Assembly (NCBI RefSeq): GCF_016836705.1
Contig: NZ_JAFCGY010000004.1
Location: 1-64,000, forward strand
Reading direction: 5' to 3'
From: Mesorhizobium caraganae
GTDB lineage: Bacteria; Pseudomonadota; Alphaproteobacteria; Rhizobiales; Rhizobiaceae
Length of the DNA stretch: 64,000 bases
Shown here one piece after another: positions 48,950 through 58,634 of the stretch. The stretch's first letter is position 1. Every line of letters starts with the position of its first letter. Under the pieces are notes generated by a model. The model was not told the DNA's origin. It saw nothing but the letters and a program-made list of their open reading frames with translations, and searched no databases. The position numbers and the translations under genes are program-made.

Positions 48950-50149
48950 TCACTCCGACAGCGTCTTCAAGAATGCCACCAGCGCAGCGCGTTCACGGTC
49001 CGACAGCTGCAGCGGGTGCACCTCGGAGGTGCCCTCGACAGCAGCGGGTGCCGCCGAATAATGCGCCACCACCTCCTCCAGCGAGGAGAACTGGCCGGCA
49101 TGCATATAGGGCGGCCGCGTCGCTGCGCCCCGCAGCGACGGCGTCTTGTAGGCGCGCATCAGTTCGGGCGCGTCCTTGACCATGAAGCGCAGTTCGCCGC
49201 AGGCGCCGGCGTCACCATCGCGGAACGCGCCGAAGCAGTTGAACGGATCAGCTTCAACCTGCGCCACTGCATCGAAGCGGCCGCGATCCAGCGGTAAGTC
49301 CTTCACCGGTGGCACGCCGGTGTTGTGGAAACTGTTGTCGGTGAAGCGCGGCCCGTTATGGCAGGTCACGCAATTGGCCTTGCCGATGAACAATTTCAGC
49401 CCGAGCATTTCCTCCGGCGAAAAGGCATCGTCGGCTTTCGGCTTGGCGCCGGAGGCCAGGTCGATGGCGAAACGGTCGAAGCGCGTCTGCGCCGGTTCGA
49501 TCGACCGTTCGAAGGCGGCGATCGCCTTGCCGATATTGGAAAAGACGCGGTTGACATCGTCCATCTGGGCCGCAGTCATCGCCTTCCACGCCGCCTGCTC
49601 GGCCTCATTGCCGAGCGGACTGGCATTGGCCGGCACGGTGGAAAGGTCAGGCAGCGGCCCAAAGATCCGCTCGTAGCGCTCGCCGAACCGCTTCTGGATG
49701 TAATGCGCGAAGGCGGCGCGGTTTCCCGCCTGCTCGAGCGGGTTTTCCAGCGGCGTCAGCGCCTGCGCCCACAGGCTGTCGCGCCGTCCGTCCCAGAAGA
49801 ACCACGGATTGCGCGCCACCCCGGCCAGCGGCATCGAGCGCCTATTGGTGCGGCCGACGCCGACGGCCTGCGGCAGGTCGTCCTGGAACTGCCGGTCGAT
49901 CTTGTGACAGGTCGAGCACGACACGTTGCCGTCATGGCTCATGCCCTGGTCGAAAAACAGAGTGGAGCCCAAAGCCGCTGCGGCCGGCACGTCAGCGAAG
50001 CGGTTGGTGGTGTCGGGCTTCAGCACCGGCAAGGCGTTCAGCGCCAGCGAAGCGATGGTCTTCTTTTCGGCATCGGAAAAATCCGGCTTGCCGCAGCCGG
50101 CAACCAGCAAAACCGCCACCAGTGCCAGAAGACGCGACAGGCGGCTCAT
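48950..50149 (-). CDS. Di-heme cytochrome c peroxidase family protein
   Basis: A 399-residue lipoprotein-like exported protein (signal with AGCGKPDF, a probable lipobox). Two CxxCH heme sites are visible, CSTCHKID and CVTCHNGPRF. The layout fits bacterial cytochrome c peroxidase/MauG relatives acting in the periplasm on peroxide or cofactor maturation. It is followed upstream by a small FixH-like gene, and the two appear coupled. Confidence 0.88.
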   Translation of the reverse strand: MSRLSRLLALVAVLLVAGCGKPDFSDAEKKTIASLALNALPVLKPDTTNRFADVPAAAALGSTLFFDQGMSHDGNVSCSTCHKIDRQFQDDLPQAVGVGRTNRRSMPLAGVARNPWFFWDGRRDSLWAQALTPLENPLEQAGNRAAFAHYIQKRFGERYERIFGPLPDLSTVPANASPLGNEAEQAAWKAMTAAQMDDVNRVFSNIGKAIAAFERSIEPAQTRFDRFAIDLASGAKPKADDAFSPEEMLGLKLFIGKANCVTCHNGPRFTDNSFHNTGVPPVKDLPLDRGRFDAVAQVEADPFNCFGAFRDGDAGACGELRFMVKDAPELMRAYKTPSLRGAATRPPYMHAGQFSSLEEVVAHYSAAPAAVEGTSEVHPLQLSDRERAALVAFLKTLSE

Positions 50150-50153
50150 CGGG

Positions 50154-50618
50154 TCACAGCACCACGTTGAAGACGACCGTGTCGGAACCGGCAGCGGCCG
50201 AAATGGCGAAGCGCAACTGCCACACGCCGCTCATGGTGAATTTCAACCCCTCGATTCGGTAGCGCCCCTCGCCCAGATAATCGGTCGCCTGCGGACTGGT
50301 CGGCAGGCCGTGATTGTGCTGCGGCATGCCGCCGGAGACCGAGATCGCCGCACCTTCCACGGGATCGCCTTTGACCGTCTTCAAGGTGAGCAGCCAGGAT
50401 TGCAGCTCGCCTTGTTTGATAACGCCCCGCTCCGGCTGGAAACTTGCGACAAACAGGCCATTCGCCGTCTTCTTCGAGCGCGAAACATCCGTGCCCGGCG
50501 CCGACTGCGGCGCGGTCAGATAGACGATCGCCAGTATGCCAGCCAGCAAGGCGGCCAGACCAAGGCCCGCAAGAAGATAACGCCATATCGATGCCAAACC
50601 GGTTCCTCTTCCAAACAT
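50154..50618 (-). CDS. FixH/YtkA-like membrane-anchored protein
   Basis: A 154-residue protein with one N-terminal membrane helix (YLLAGLGLAALLAGILAIVYL) and a beta-sandwich domain (SFQPERGVIKQGELQSWLLTL, GGMPQHNHGLPTSP with His residues, and the C-terminal GVWQLRFAISAAAGSDTVVF). It lies 4 bp ahead of the di-heme peroxidase gene. The His-rich GMPQHNHGLP motif suggests copper or substrate contact, but this is inference. Confidence 0.78.
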   Translation of the reverse strand: MFGRGTGLASIWRYLLAGLGLAALLAGILAIVYLTAPQSAPGTDVSRSKKTANGLFVASFQPERGVIKQGELQSWLLTLKTVKGDPVEGAAISVSGGMPQHNHGLPTSPQATDYLGEGRYRIEGLKFTMSGVWQLRFAISAAAGSDTVVFNVVL

Positions 50619-50753
50619 AACGTCCCGGGAAGCAATTCGCGTCCCGCCGCTTCTGTGGGAAAACGCTTCTGGCGCAAAAATCCGTCGCCGCCAAGCATGG
50701 CGCTGCCGGCTGCAAAAAGCTACAGGACCGAAACCAAACCCCGAGGGAGAATT

Positions 50754-51674
50754 ATGGCAGCAGACGGCATCGCTTCGATCGGTGAATGCATGCTCGAACT
50801 GTCCGGCCAGACCGGGCCCAACTGGCGCATGGGCTTTGCCGGCGACACGTTCAACACGCTATGGGCACTGCATGCGCTGAGCGGCGAGAGGCCCGCCACT
50901 TACGTCTCTGCCTTCGGCGACGATCCGTTCTCGCAGGGTCAGATTTCCTTTTTCGCAGAAAACGGCATCGGCATCGGCGCCAGCCCGGTCATCCCGGGTG
51001 CCCGGCCCGGCCTTTACGCCATCACCTTGACCGGCGCCGAACGCGCCTTCACCTATTGGCGCGGCGACGCGGCGGCCAGGCGGCTTGCCTCGGACCCGGT
51101 CGCCCTGGCAAAAAGCCTTGAAAACCAGGCGCTTGTGTATTTTTCCGGAATCACTTTGGCAATTCTCAACGCCGCCGCGCGCAAGACGTTGCTGGCAGCG
51201 GTGGCCAAGGCGCGCGCTGCCGGTTCGCTGGTCGCCTTCGACCCCAACTACCGGCCGCGCCTCTGGCAGAGTCGCGAAGAGGCGCAAGCTGCGATCCTCG
51301 ATGCGCTTGCCGTCACCGATATCGCGCTGCCGACCTTCCCCGACGAGCAGATGCTGTTTGGCGACGCCGCGCCGCAAGCGACCGCAGCGCGGTTTGGAAA
51401 ACTGGTCGGCGAAGTCGTCGTCAAGAATGGCGAGGAGCCGGCGCTGATCGCCACTGGCGGAACCCTGCAGCCGGTCCCGGCCCAGCATGTCGCCACCCCC
51501 GTCGACACCACCGGCGCCGGCGATTCCTTCAATGGCGGCTATCTCGCCGCCCGGCTTGCCGGCCATGCGCCGGCAGAGGCCGTGCAGCGTGCGCATCGCG
51601 TCGCCGCCGCTGTCGTGCAGGTGCGCGGTGCGCTGGCGCCGTTCGAAACGCTGAAAACCGCTTTCAACAGCTGA
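50754..51674 (+). CDS. kdgK: 2-keto-3-deoxygluconate kinase (PfkB family)
   Basis: A 306-residue ribokinase-fold sugar kinase. It starts IASIGECMLELSG, a glycine-rich substrate-binding start, and has the catalytic motif DTTGAGDSFNGGYLA (anion hole and catalytic Asp) near the C-terminus. KDG kinases feed 2-keto-3-deoxygluconate into the Entner-Doudoroff pathway. The ATG at 50754 follows GAGGGAGA. Other PfkB sugars cannot be excluded. Confidence 0.82.
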   Translation: MAADGIASIGECMLELSGQTGPNWRMGFAGDTFNTLWALHALSGERPATYVSAFGDDPFSQGQISFFAENGIGIGASPVIPGARPGLYAITLTGAERAFTYWRGDAAARRLASDPVALAKSLENQALVYFSGITLAILNAAARKTLLAAVAKARAAGSLVAFDPNYRPRLWQSREEAQAAILDALAVTDIALPTFPDEQMLFGDAAPQATAARFGKLVGEVVVKNGEEPALIATGGTLQPVPAQHVATPVDTTGAGDSFNGGYLAARLAGHAPAEAVQRAHRVAAAVVQVRGALAPFETLKTAFNS

Positions 51675-51681
51675 GGAAATC

Positions 51682-52701
51682 TCAGGGTAAGCGGAAACGA
51701 TACTCCGTGACCTGATGATAGATTTGTCCCGGCCACAGCGTGGCCTGCGGGAAATAGGGCCGGTTCGGCGCGTCGGGCCAGGCCTGTGCTTCGAGGCAAA
51801 AGCCGGAAAACGCCTTGTAGCGCCGCCCGCCCAGGCCGCCCGAGGTCGGCGTGACATATTGGCCGGTGTAAAGCTGCAGGCCGGGCTCGGTGGTCCAGAC
51901 CTCCATCTCGACGCCTGAATTGGCGCCTTGCGCCCACGCCACCTGGTGAAGCGGACCACGGCTGGACGCCAGGCAGAAATTGACATCGTAGGGGAGCTGC
52001 TCGCCTTCCGTTTCCATGCGCAGCGGCCGCGCCTGGCGGAAGTCAAACGGGGTATCGTCTACAGGCTTGACCACGCCGGTCGGGATCATCTCGCCATCAA
52101 CCGGCGTGTAGGCGCCGGCATTCAGCATCAGCCGGTGGTCGAGAATGTCACTGCTGCCGCCATCGTCGAGATTGAAGTACGAATGCTGCGCCAGATTGCA
52201 CAGCGTTGGCTCCTCGCAGGTGGCGGTCAGCTCCATCGAGAGCGTGCCGGGGATCTTCAGCCGGTAGGTGCAGGTGACGTCGAGCGCGCCGGGGAAGCCC
52301 ATCGTGCCGTCGGGATCGTGCAGCGTCAGCGTGACAAAATCCCTGCCGTGCAGCGAAACCGTCCATGGCCGATGGAAAAAGCCCCGCGAACCGCCATGCA
52401 GCGTGTGCTTGCCCAGGAAATTGCGTTCGGTCTGGTAGCGCTGGCCGGCGATGGTGAAGCGGCCGTCGCGGATGCGGTTGGCATAACGGCCGACGACCGC
52501 GCCGAAAAAGGCCCGGTCGGTCTCATAGGGTTCGAAGCGGTCATACCCCAGCACCAGCGGCGCGTCATGGCCGGCAAGCCGCAGATCCTGGATGATGGCG
52601 CCGAGCCCGATGATGTTGGCGCTGATGCCGCCGCCCCGGATGGTGAACCGGCGGACGGGTTCGCCCGCCTGCGTCGTGCCGAAGACCTCGCCGTCCTTCA
52701 T
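51682..52701 (-). CDS. galM: Aldose 1-epimerase (galactose mutarotase)
   Basis: A 339-residue enzyme interconverting alpha and beta anomers of hexoses. Signature segments are VVGRYANRIRDGRFTIAG, GKHTLHGGSRGFFHRPW, the catalytic His in NLAQHSYFNLDDG, and the catalytic Glu region FCLEAQAWPDAPN. ATG 52701 (MKDGEVFGTT) is used; the longer frame begins with TTG. It converges on the kdgK gene, with 7 bp between stops. Confidence 0.9.
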   Translation of the reverse strand: MKDGEVFGTTQAGEPVRRFTIRGGGISANIIGLGAIIQDLRLAGHDAPLVLGYDRFEPYETDRAFFGAVVGRYANRIRDGRFTIAGQRYQTERNFLGKHTLHGGSRGFFHRPWTVSLHGRDFVTLTLHDPDGTMGFPGALDVTCTYRLKIPGTLSMELTATCEEPTLCNLAQHSYFNLDDGGSSDILDHRLMLNAGAYTPVDGEMIPTGVVKPVDDTPFDFRQARPLRMETEGEQLPYDVNFCLASSRGPLHQVAWAQGANSGVEMEVWTTEPGLQLYTGQYVTPTSGGLGGRRYKAFSGFCLEAQAWPDAPNRPYFPQATLWPGQIYHQVTEYRFRLP

Positions 52702-52742
52702 CGCTATGCCCAAATGCTAATTCGTTGATCTGTCGACTTAGA

Positions 52743-52834
52743 GCAATTCCAGGAAAAGTGTGAAACGGTTTTCCGTCCGGAATTGCGAAAAACAATGAGA
52801 TAGAGCGGTTCGGCGTTTCCGCTGAACCGCTCTA
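52743..52834. repeat. RIME1-like two-hairpin element (copy C)
   Basis: Hairpin 1 pairs GCAATTCC (52743-52750) with GGAATTGC (52779-52786) around GGAAAA/TTTTCC. Hairpin 2 pairs TAGAGCGGTTC (52801-52811) with GAACCGCTCTA (52824-52834). Stem sequences differ from the other copies while pairing is kept. Confidence 0.78.
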
Positions 52835-52894
52835 GGCCGGCTGAATGTCGTCTGGCAAGGGCAGGCGCATAGCCTGCCCCGCCTTTCTACGCTG

Positions 52895-54352
52895 TTAGAG
52901 GCCGAGGCCGCCAATGCAGACATATTTGGTGTCGAGATAATCCTCGATGCCCTGATGTCCGCCTTCCTTGCCGAGGCCCGATTCCTTGACACCGCCGAAC
53001 GGCGCTTCCGGCGTGGTGATCAGGCCTTCATTGACGCCGACCATGCCGTATTTCAGACCTTCCATGACCCGGAAGGCGCGGCCGAGATCGCCGGTGTAGA
53101 AATAGGCGGCAAGGCCGAACTCTGTGTCGTTGGCGAGCGCGATGGCTTCTTCCTCGGTCTCGAACTTGAACACCGGGGCGATCGGGCCAAAAATCTCTTC
53201 CTTCATGAAGCGCATGTCAGGCTTCGCATTGGCGATGACAGTCGGCTGGAAGAACGAGCCGCCAAGCGCGTGGCGCTTGCCGCCGGCAACAACCTTGCCG
53301 CCCTTGGACGTGGCGTCGGCGATGAATTCCTCGACCTTCTCGACCGCCTTCACGTCGATCAGCGGTCCCTGCTGCACACCCTCTTCGAGGCCCGAGCCAA
53401 CCTTCAGGCCATTGCTGGCTGCGGCCAGCTTCTCGACAAACTTGTCGTAGATGCCGGCCTGCACGAGGAAGCGGTTGGTGCAAACGCAGGTCTGGCCGGA
53501 ATTGCGGTACTTCGCGGTTATCGCACCGGCAACGGCACGGTCGAGATCGGCATCGTCGAAGACCAGGAACGGCGCGTTGCCGCCGAGTTCCATCGACACT
53601 TTCTTGACGGTGACCGACGACTTCTGGATCAGGATCTTGCCGACCTCGGTCGAGCCGGTGAAAGTGATCTTCGATATCAGCGGGTTGGCGCAGATCTCAT
53701 CGCCGATTTCGGCAGCCGAGCCGGTCAGGATGTTGACGACGCCCTTGGGGAAGCCGACTTCCTCGGCAAGCGCGCCCCAGGCGAGACCCGAGTAAGGCGT
53801 CTGCGAGGCCGGCTTGACGACGGCGGTGCAGCCGGCGGCAAGTGCGGGGCCGAGCTTGCGGGCAAGCATCGAGGACGGGAAATTCCACGGCGTGATGGCG
53901 GCGATGACGCCGACCGGCTCCTTGGTCACCAGGATGCGGCGATCGCCCCACGGCGACGGCACGACGTCGCCATAGGTGCGGCGGCCTTCCTCGGCGAACC
54001 ACATGATGTAAGCAGCGGCCGAGCCGATCTCGCCCTTGGATTCGGCCAGCGATTTGCCCTGCTCGATGGTGAGCAGTTCGGCCAGCACGTCCTGATTATC
54101 CATCATCGCGTCATGCAGCTTGCGCAAGAGCTTCGAGCGTTCGAGCGCGGTGGTCTTGCGCCAGCTCTTGAAGGCTTCGGCGGCGGCTTCGATGGCGCGG
54201 CGGGTTTCCGCCTTGCCCGACTTCGGCACGGTGCCGATCTTGAGGCCGGTGGCCGGGTTGTTGACGTCGACCGTCCGGCCGCTGTCGGCCTGCACCCATT
54301 CGCCATTGATGAGATTGGCCTGGCGCATGAAATGGCTGGTTTTCTGAAGCAT
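52895..54352 (-). CDS. gabD: Succinate-semialdehyde dehydrogenase, NAD(P)-dependent
   Basis: A 485-residue aldehyde dehydrogenase of the GabD clade. PWNFPSSMLARKLGPALAAG, the glutamate motif MELGGNAPFLVFDD and the catalytic Cys in NSGQTCVCTNRF are present, along with the KPASQTPYSGLA cofactor region. GabD oxidises succinic semialdehyde to succinate in GABA breakdown. No gabT adjoins. The C-terminal EDYLDTKYVCIGGLGL is typical of the clade. Confidence 0.9.
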   Translation of the reverse strand: MLQKTSHFMRQANLINGEWVQADSGRTVDVNNPATGLKIGTVPKSGKAETRRAIEAAAEAFKSWRKTTALERSKLLRKLHDAMMDNQDVLAELLTIEQGKSLAESKGEIGSAAAYIMWFAEEGRRTYGDVVPSPWGDRRILVTKEPVGVIAAITPWNFPSSMLARKLGPALAAGCTAVVKPASQTPYSGLAWGALAEEVGFPKGVVNILTGSAAEIGDEICANPLISKITFTGSTEVGKILIQKSSVTVKKVSMELGGNAPFLVFDDADLDRAVAGAITAKYRNSGQTCVCTNRFLVQAGIYDKFVEKLAAASNGLKVGSGLEEGVQQGPLIDVKAVEKVEEFIADATSKGGKVVAGGKRHALGGSFFQPTVIANAKPDMRFMKEEIFGPIAPVFKFETEEEAIALANDTEFGLAAYFYTGDLGRAFRVMEGLKYGMVGVNEGLITTPEAPFGGVKESGLGKEGGHQGIEDYLDTKYVCIGGLGL

Positions 54353-54546
54353 GGTCTAGCCTCCGTTCGGCGCACTGACGGGCCGGTTTCTGGATCTCTT
54401 CGACGAGCGTGCGCAAAGGCTGCGGAGCCGGCACGCTGAAGCCACTGCTCTTAACCTAGGGCAAGCCCCGCAAGCAATCGCAAGATGGCATATAGGGGTT
54501 GGGCCAGAGCAAGACGAGAGCCGTAACAGGCAAATTGCCGTGTGGC

Positions 54547-55494
54547 CTAACCGAAGACGTGAACCACCACCGTCAGCCAGAAGGTCGTCGTGAGAACGGC
54601 ACAGGCGGTGGCGATGGTCATCTGGTTCGACGCCAGCGCCTGGCCGGTGTTGAACTGCACGGCGATCAGGTAGGAATTGACGCCGGATGGCATAGCGGCC
54701 ACCATCACCGCCACCTTGGCCGTCAAGGGCGGCAGGCCGAGCAGCCAGACGAAGACCAGCACCAGCGCCGGCATCAGGAACAGTTTCAGCGCCGAAAGCA
54801 CCAGCGCCGGCCGGACATTGCCCGAAATGCCGAAGCGGCGCAGGCTGAGCCCCATGGTCAGTGCCACCGGCGCCGCCGTAGCGGCCAGCGCATCGACCAG
54901 GCGCATGGCGACATCCGGCAGCGGTGCACCGGTGATGCGCCATGCAAGCCCCGCCAGAATCCCGATGATCAACGGATTCATGAACAGCCGCCTGAGGAAG
55001 CTACGCACAACGCGCAAGGGATGCACGGGTTCGCCGCTGCCGCGGCCGAACACTTCGAACAGCACGATCGAGGCCATCAGCATGGTCGGCAGATGCACGG
55101 AGACCAGCAGAGACAGCACCTCGAAGCCATCCGCACCGAATATGCCGAGGATAAAGGGCACGCCGAGCAGCACGACATTGGAAAACGCCGACGACACGCC
55201 GCCAACGACACCGGCACGAGAATCCCTGCCGAAGGCACGGGTGGTGACCAGATGGCCGGCGGCCCAGGTGATCGCGACGGCCGCGAAGTAAGCGCCCCAT
55301 AGCGGCCATGGCGCGACACCATGGAAGTCGGACTTCACCATCGTCTGGAACAGCAGCAGCGGCATCGCCACGTTGACGGCGAACTCCGATATCCCTTCGC
55401 CGCTCGCCGGCCGGAGATAGCCGGTCCACCCGGCGATATAGCCGAGCGCGACAAGGCTGTAGACGAAGAGGACGGTTTCGGTGAGCGGCGACAT
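54547..55494 (-). CDS. AEC (auxin efflux carrier) family transporter
   Basis: A 315-residue membrane protein with ten hydrophobic segments in two repeats of five. FVYSLVALGYIAGWTGYL starts the first and a conserved VMVAAMPSGVNSYLIAVQF motif lies near the C-terminus. AEC proteins export or import dicarboxylates, malonate or auxin-like acids. ATG 55494 is used; the frame can extend to 55563. Confidence 0.87.
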   Translation of the reverse strand: MSPLTETVLFVYSLVALGYIAGWTGYLRPASGEGISEFAVNVAMPLLLFQTMVKSDFHGVAPWPLWGAYFAAVAITWAAGHLVTTRAFGRDSRAGVVGGVSSAFSNVVLLGVPFILGIFGADGFEVLSLLVSVHLPTMLMASIVLFEVFGRGSGEPVHPLRVVRSFLRRLFMNPLIIGILAGLAWRITGAPLPDVAMRLVDALAATAAPVALTMGLSLRRFGISGNVRPALVLSALKLFLMPALVLVFVWLLGLPPLTAKVAVMVAAMPSGVNSYLIAVQFNTGQALASNQMTIATACAVLTTTFWLTVVVHVFG

Positions 55495-55604
55495 TTCCCG
55501 AGGGATAAGCGAGCCATGCTCGCGGCGCAATCGCGCCCGAATTTGATCATCGTCGGCTGGCAAGCTTATAGAGGGTTTGGATCATTGGGCGGACGACACG
55601 ACAA

Positions 55605-58600
55605 ATGGCCTTTGTCGGCACCTCGAAAGGCAATCTTGTCCGGCGGTTGGCGGCTTTCGTCGCCATGCTGCTTTGCCTTGCCGTATCGGTGGCTCAGGCG
55701 GCCGAGACCAAAAGCCTCAAGGGCGTGGCGCTGATCATCGGCCAGTCGAAATACGACCATATCGCGGCCTTGGCCAATCCGGCCAACGATGCCCGCGACA
55801 TGGCCAAGATGCTGACCGACCTCGGCTTCGACGCCCGCAACGTCACCGATCGTGATGCCGCCAAGCTGAAGCGCGACCTGGAGCGGTTTACCGAGGATGC
55901 CGAAGGCGCCGACGTCGCCTTCATCTACTATTCCGGCCATGGCATCGAGGCCGGCGGCGAGAATTATCTGGTGCCGGTCGACGCCGACGTCTCCTCGCTG
56001 AAAAATGCCGGTGAGGCACTGGTGCCGATTTCGGCCGTCATGGACGAGTTGAAGAAGACCGTGCCGGTGACGATCGTGCTGCTCGACGCCTGCCGCACCA
56101 ATCCATTTCCGGCCGACGCGGTCGTGCGCCGGGCGCCGACGGCTTCCGCCGAGCCCATCGGCGCCGGCGGGCTGGAACCAGTGCGTGGCGCGAAGGCGCT
56201 CGGCAATGCAACGGCGGAGGATGCCAGCCTCGGCACGGTGGTCGGCTTTGCCGCGGAGCCGGGCCGCCCGGCGCTCGATGGCGCCGTAGGCCAAAACAGC
56301 CCCTATGCGGCGGCGCTTCTGCGTCACCTCACGGCGATGAAGGGTACCGAATTCGGCTCGGTCATGCGCATGGTGACCGAAGAGGTCTATCTCGATACCA
56401 AGGCGAAGCAGCGCCCCTGGGTCAGCGAGAGCCTGCGCCGTCTGCTCTATTTCGGCGTCGCGCCGCCGGAACCGACCGGCGATGATGGGCTGATCACTGG
56501 TGAGCGGCGGCAATTGCTGTTGACCATCTCCGACCTGCCCGACCCCAAGCGGGCGCAGGTGGAACTGGCCTCGCTGCAGGACGGCGTGCCGCTCGATGCG
56601 CTCTACGGCGTGCTCAGGGCGCTCGGCACGGAAAAGATCCCGGAAGACCCGAACGATCTTCAGAAGGTCCTGGACGGCCAGGCCGAGCGCCTGAAGAAGA
56701 TGATGGCCGAGCGCGCGGCGCTGCGCACCGACGATCCCGAGATCAGCCGCCTGGTCGCGTCAGCCGACAAAGCCATCAACCAGGGTGCCATGGTGACGGC
56801 GCGCAAATTCCTCGATGACGCTGTCGGCCGGGTTGAGCAAAACAGCGGTGCGGTCGACGAGGCCGAGGATCTGGTCAGGCAAAAGCGCATCGCCGACGCC
56901 GCCATCTATGCCAAACGCGCCGACGCCGCCGCACTGGTCTTCGACTACAAATCCGCCGCCAACGACTATGCCAAGGCGTTCTCGCTGGTCGAGAAGTGGG
57001 ACGACAAGCTGCGCTGGAACTACAAGAACCAGGAGGCCGAGGCGCTGAACGCTTATGGCTACGCCACGGGCGACCTCAATGCCCTGCAACAATCCATCGA
57101 GGCCTATCATGTCATTCTGAACTTCATCCCCAACGGTGAACAGAATCGCGATTGGGCAATCACTCGCAACAACATGGCAGTCGTGCTGCAAACCATCGGC
57201 GAACGCGAAACCGAGACCGCGCATCTGGAAGAAGCGGCGCAGATCTTTCGCGATTCGCTTGTCGTCTTCGAGCGCGAGAAAGATGATCGCAACTGGGCCG
57301 CTGCGCAGAACAACCTGGCCAATGTGCTGCTGAAGATAGGGGAACGCGAAAGCGACCCCAAGCGCCTGAACGATGCGGTGGCAGCAATGCGCGCCACGCT
57401 GGAGAAGCGCCCGCGCGACAAGCTGCCCTTGGACTGGGCATCTTCGCAGAACAATCTTGGCCTCGCCCTCTATGCACTCTCCGAACGCGAACCCGTCGGC
57501 GAGCATCTGAAGCAGGCCGAAGCCGCTTACCGGCTGGCGCTCGAGGAGTACACACGGCCCAAAACGCCGGTGGAATGGGCGATGGTCGAGAACAATCTCG
57601 GCAACACGCTGGTCACACTTGGAATCCAGCTCAACGACAAGGCCAAGATCAATGAGGCGGCCGACGCTTTCCGCGCCGCGCTGGAAGTGCGAACCCGGGA
57701 AACCTTTCCGGTGTCCTGGGCCACCAGTCGCCTCAATCTCGGAAATGCGCTGAGCGGTGTTGCCCGCTTCGACATGGGCACGGCTACGCTTGAAGAAGCA
57801 GCTTCCGCCTACGACGACGCGCTGACTGTGTTCACCCGCCAGCGCTTCCCGATGGACTGGGCCTCGGCGCAGAACAATCTCGGCTCGATCTACCAGACAC
57901 TCGGCCAGCGCACGCGTGATGCGGCCAAGCTGGAACAGTCGGCGGCAGCCTTCCAGGCGGCACGGCAGGTCTATGTCAGGCGGAAGTTCCCGCAGGACTG
58001 GGCCATGAGTTACTACAATCTCGGCAACACGCTGCAGCTGCTGGGCGGCGTGACCGACAAGCCCGAACACTATAGCGATGCGGTCGACGCCTACGGCAAT
58101 GCGTTGCGCGAGTACAAGCGCGAAACCAACCCGCGGCAATGGGCACTGGCCCAAGCCGGCCTGGGCTCGACGCTGCACTGGTTGAGCATGAGCAATGCCG
58201 ATCCCAAGACCCTGCAGGATTCGATTGCGGCACGGCGGGCAGCGCTCGAAATACTCACCATCGAGGCAGCACCGGTTGACTGGGCCAATGCTCAAAATGG
58301 CATCGGTATGAGCCTGCTCAATCTCGGCAATCTCCAGCGGACCGACAAATATCTCAACGACGCCGAAGCGGCGTTCACGGCGACGCTGAAGGTGTTTACG
58401 CGCGAAAGTCAGCCGCTGCAGTGGGCCTTCGAGCAGAACAATCTTGGTGACGTCCACTGGAACCGCGCCAGCTATGGGGCGGGCAAGCCGGAATATCTCA
58501 AGGCGATCGAATTCTTCGAGAACGCCAAGCAGGGCTTTACTGAAGCCGGCTACACGATCCCCATCCCGCTCACCGACCAGAAGATCGATCTGGCGAAGAA

Positions 58601-58619
58601 GCAGATGGCGAAAAAATGA
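55605..58619 (+). CDS. Exported caspase-fold protein with ten 47-residue TPR-like repeats
   Basis: A 1004-residue protein. A signal peptide (RRLAAFVAMLLCLAVSVAQA, cleavage near residue 32) is followed by a peptidase C14 p20 domain (about residues 35-290) with catalytic H112 in FIYYSGHGIE and C163 in VLLDACRTNPF. A charged helical linker follows. From about residue 513 to 985 there are ten repeats of 47 residues, each opening with a WAxxQNNLG-type motif (for example DWASSQNNLG and DWASAQNNLG). The caspase dyad appears intact, so it may be an active cysteine protease with a long repeat scaffold in the periplasm. Substrates are unknown. Confidence 0.9.
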   Translation: MAFVGTSKGNLVRRLAAFVAMLLCLAVSVAQAAETKSLKGVALIIGQSKYDHIAALANPANDARDMAKMLTDLGFDARNVTDRDAAKLKRDLERFTEDAEGADVAFIYYSGHGIEAGGENYLVPVDADVSSLKNAGEALVPISAVMDELKKTVPVTIVLLDACRTNPFPADAVVRRAPTASAEPIGAGGLEPVRGAKALGNATAEDASLGTVVGFAAEPGRPALDGAVGQNSPYAAALLRHLTAMKGTEFGSVMRMVTEEVYLDTKAKQRPWVSESLRRLLYFGVAPPEPTGDDGLITGERRQLLLTISDLPDPKRAQVELASLQDGVPLDALYGVLRALGTEKIPEDPNDLQKVLDGQAERLKKMMAERAALRTDDPEISRLVASADKAINQGAMVTARKFLDDAVGRVEQNSGAVDEAEDLVRQKRIADAAIYAKRADAAALVFDYKSAANDYAKAFSLVEKWDDKLRWNYKNQEAEALNAYGYATGDLNALQQSIEAYHVILNFIPNGEQNRDWAITRNNMAVVLQTIGERETETAHLEEAAQIFRDSLVVFEREKDDRNWAAAQNNLANVLLKIGERESDPKRLNDAVAAMRATLEKRPRDKLPLDWASSQNNLGLALYALSEREPVGEHLKQAEAAYRLALEEYTRPKTPVEWAMVENNLGNTLVTLGIQLNDKAKINEAADAFRAALEVRTRETFPVSWATSRLNLGNALSGVARFDMGTATLEEAASAYDDALTVFTRQRFPMDWASAQNNLGSIYQTLGQRTRDAAKLEQSAAAFQAARQVYVRRKFPQDWAMSYYNLGNTLQLLGGVTDKPEHYSDAVDAYGNALREYKRETNPRQWALAQAGLGSTLHWLSMSNADPKTLQDSIAARRAALEILTIEAAPVDWANAQNGIGMSLLNLGNLQRTDKYLNDAEAAFTATLKVFTRESQPLQWAFEQNNLGDVHWNRASYGAGKPEYLKAIEFFENAKQGFTEAGYTIPIPLTDQKIDLAKKQMAKK

Positions 58620-58634
58620 AATTGCGGACGCCAA

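Noticed and set aside
49926..50753. Upstream extension of the kdgK frame by about 276 codons
   Set aside because: The extension covers the di-heme peroxidase and FixH-like genes on the other strand; kdgK has a clear ribosome-binding site at 50754.
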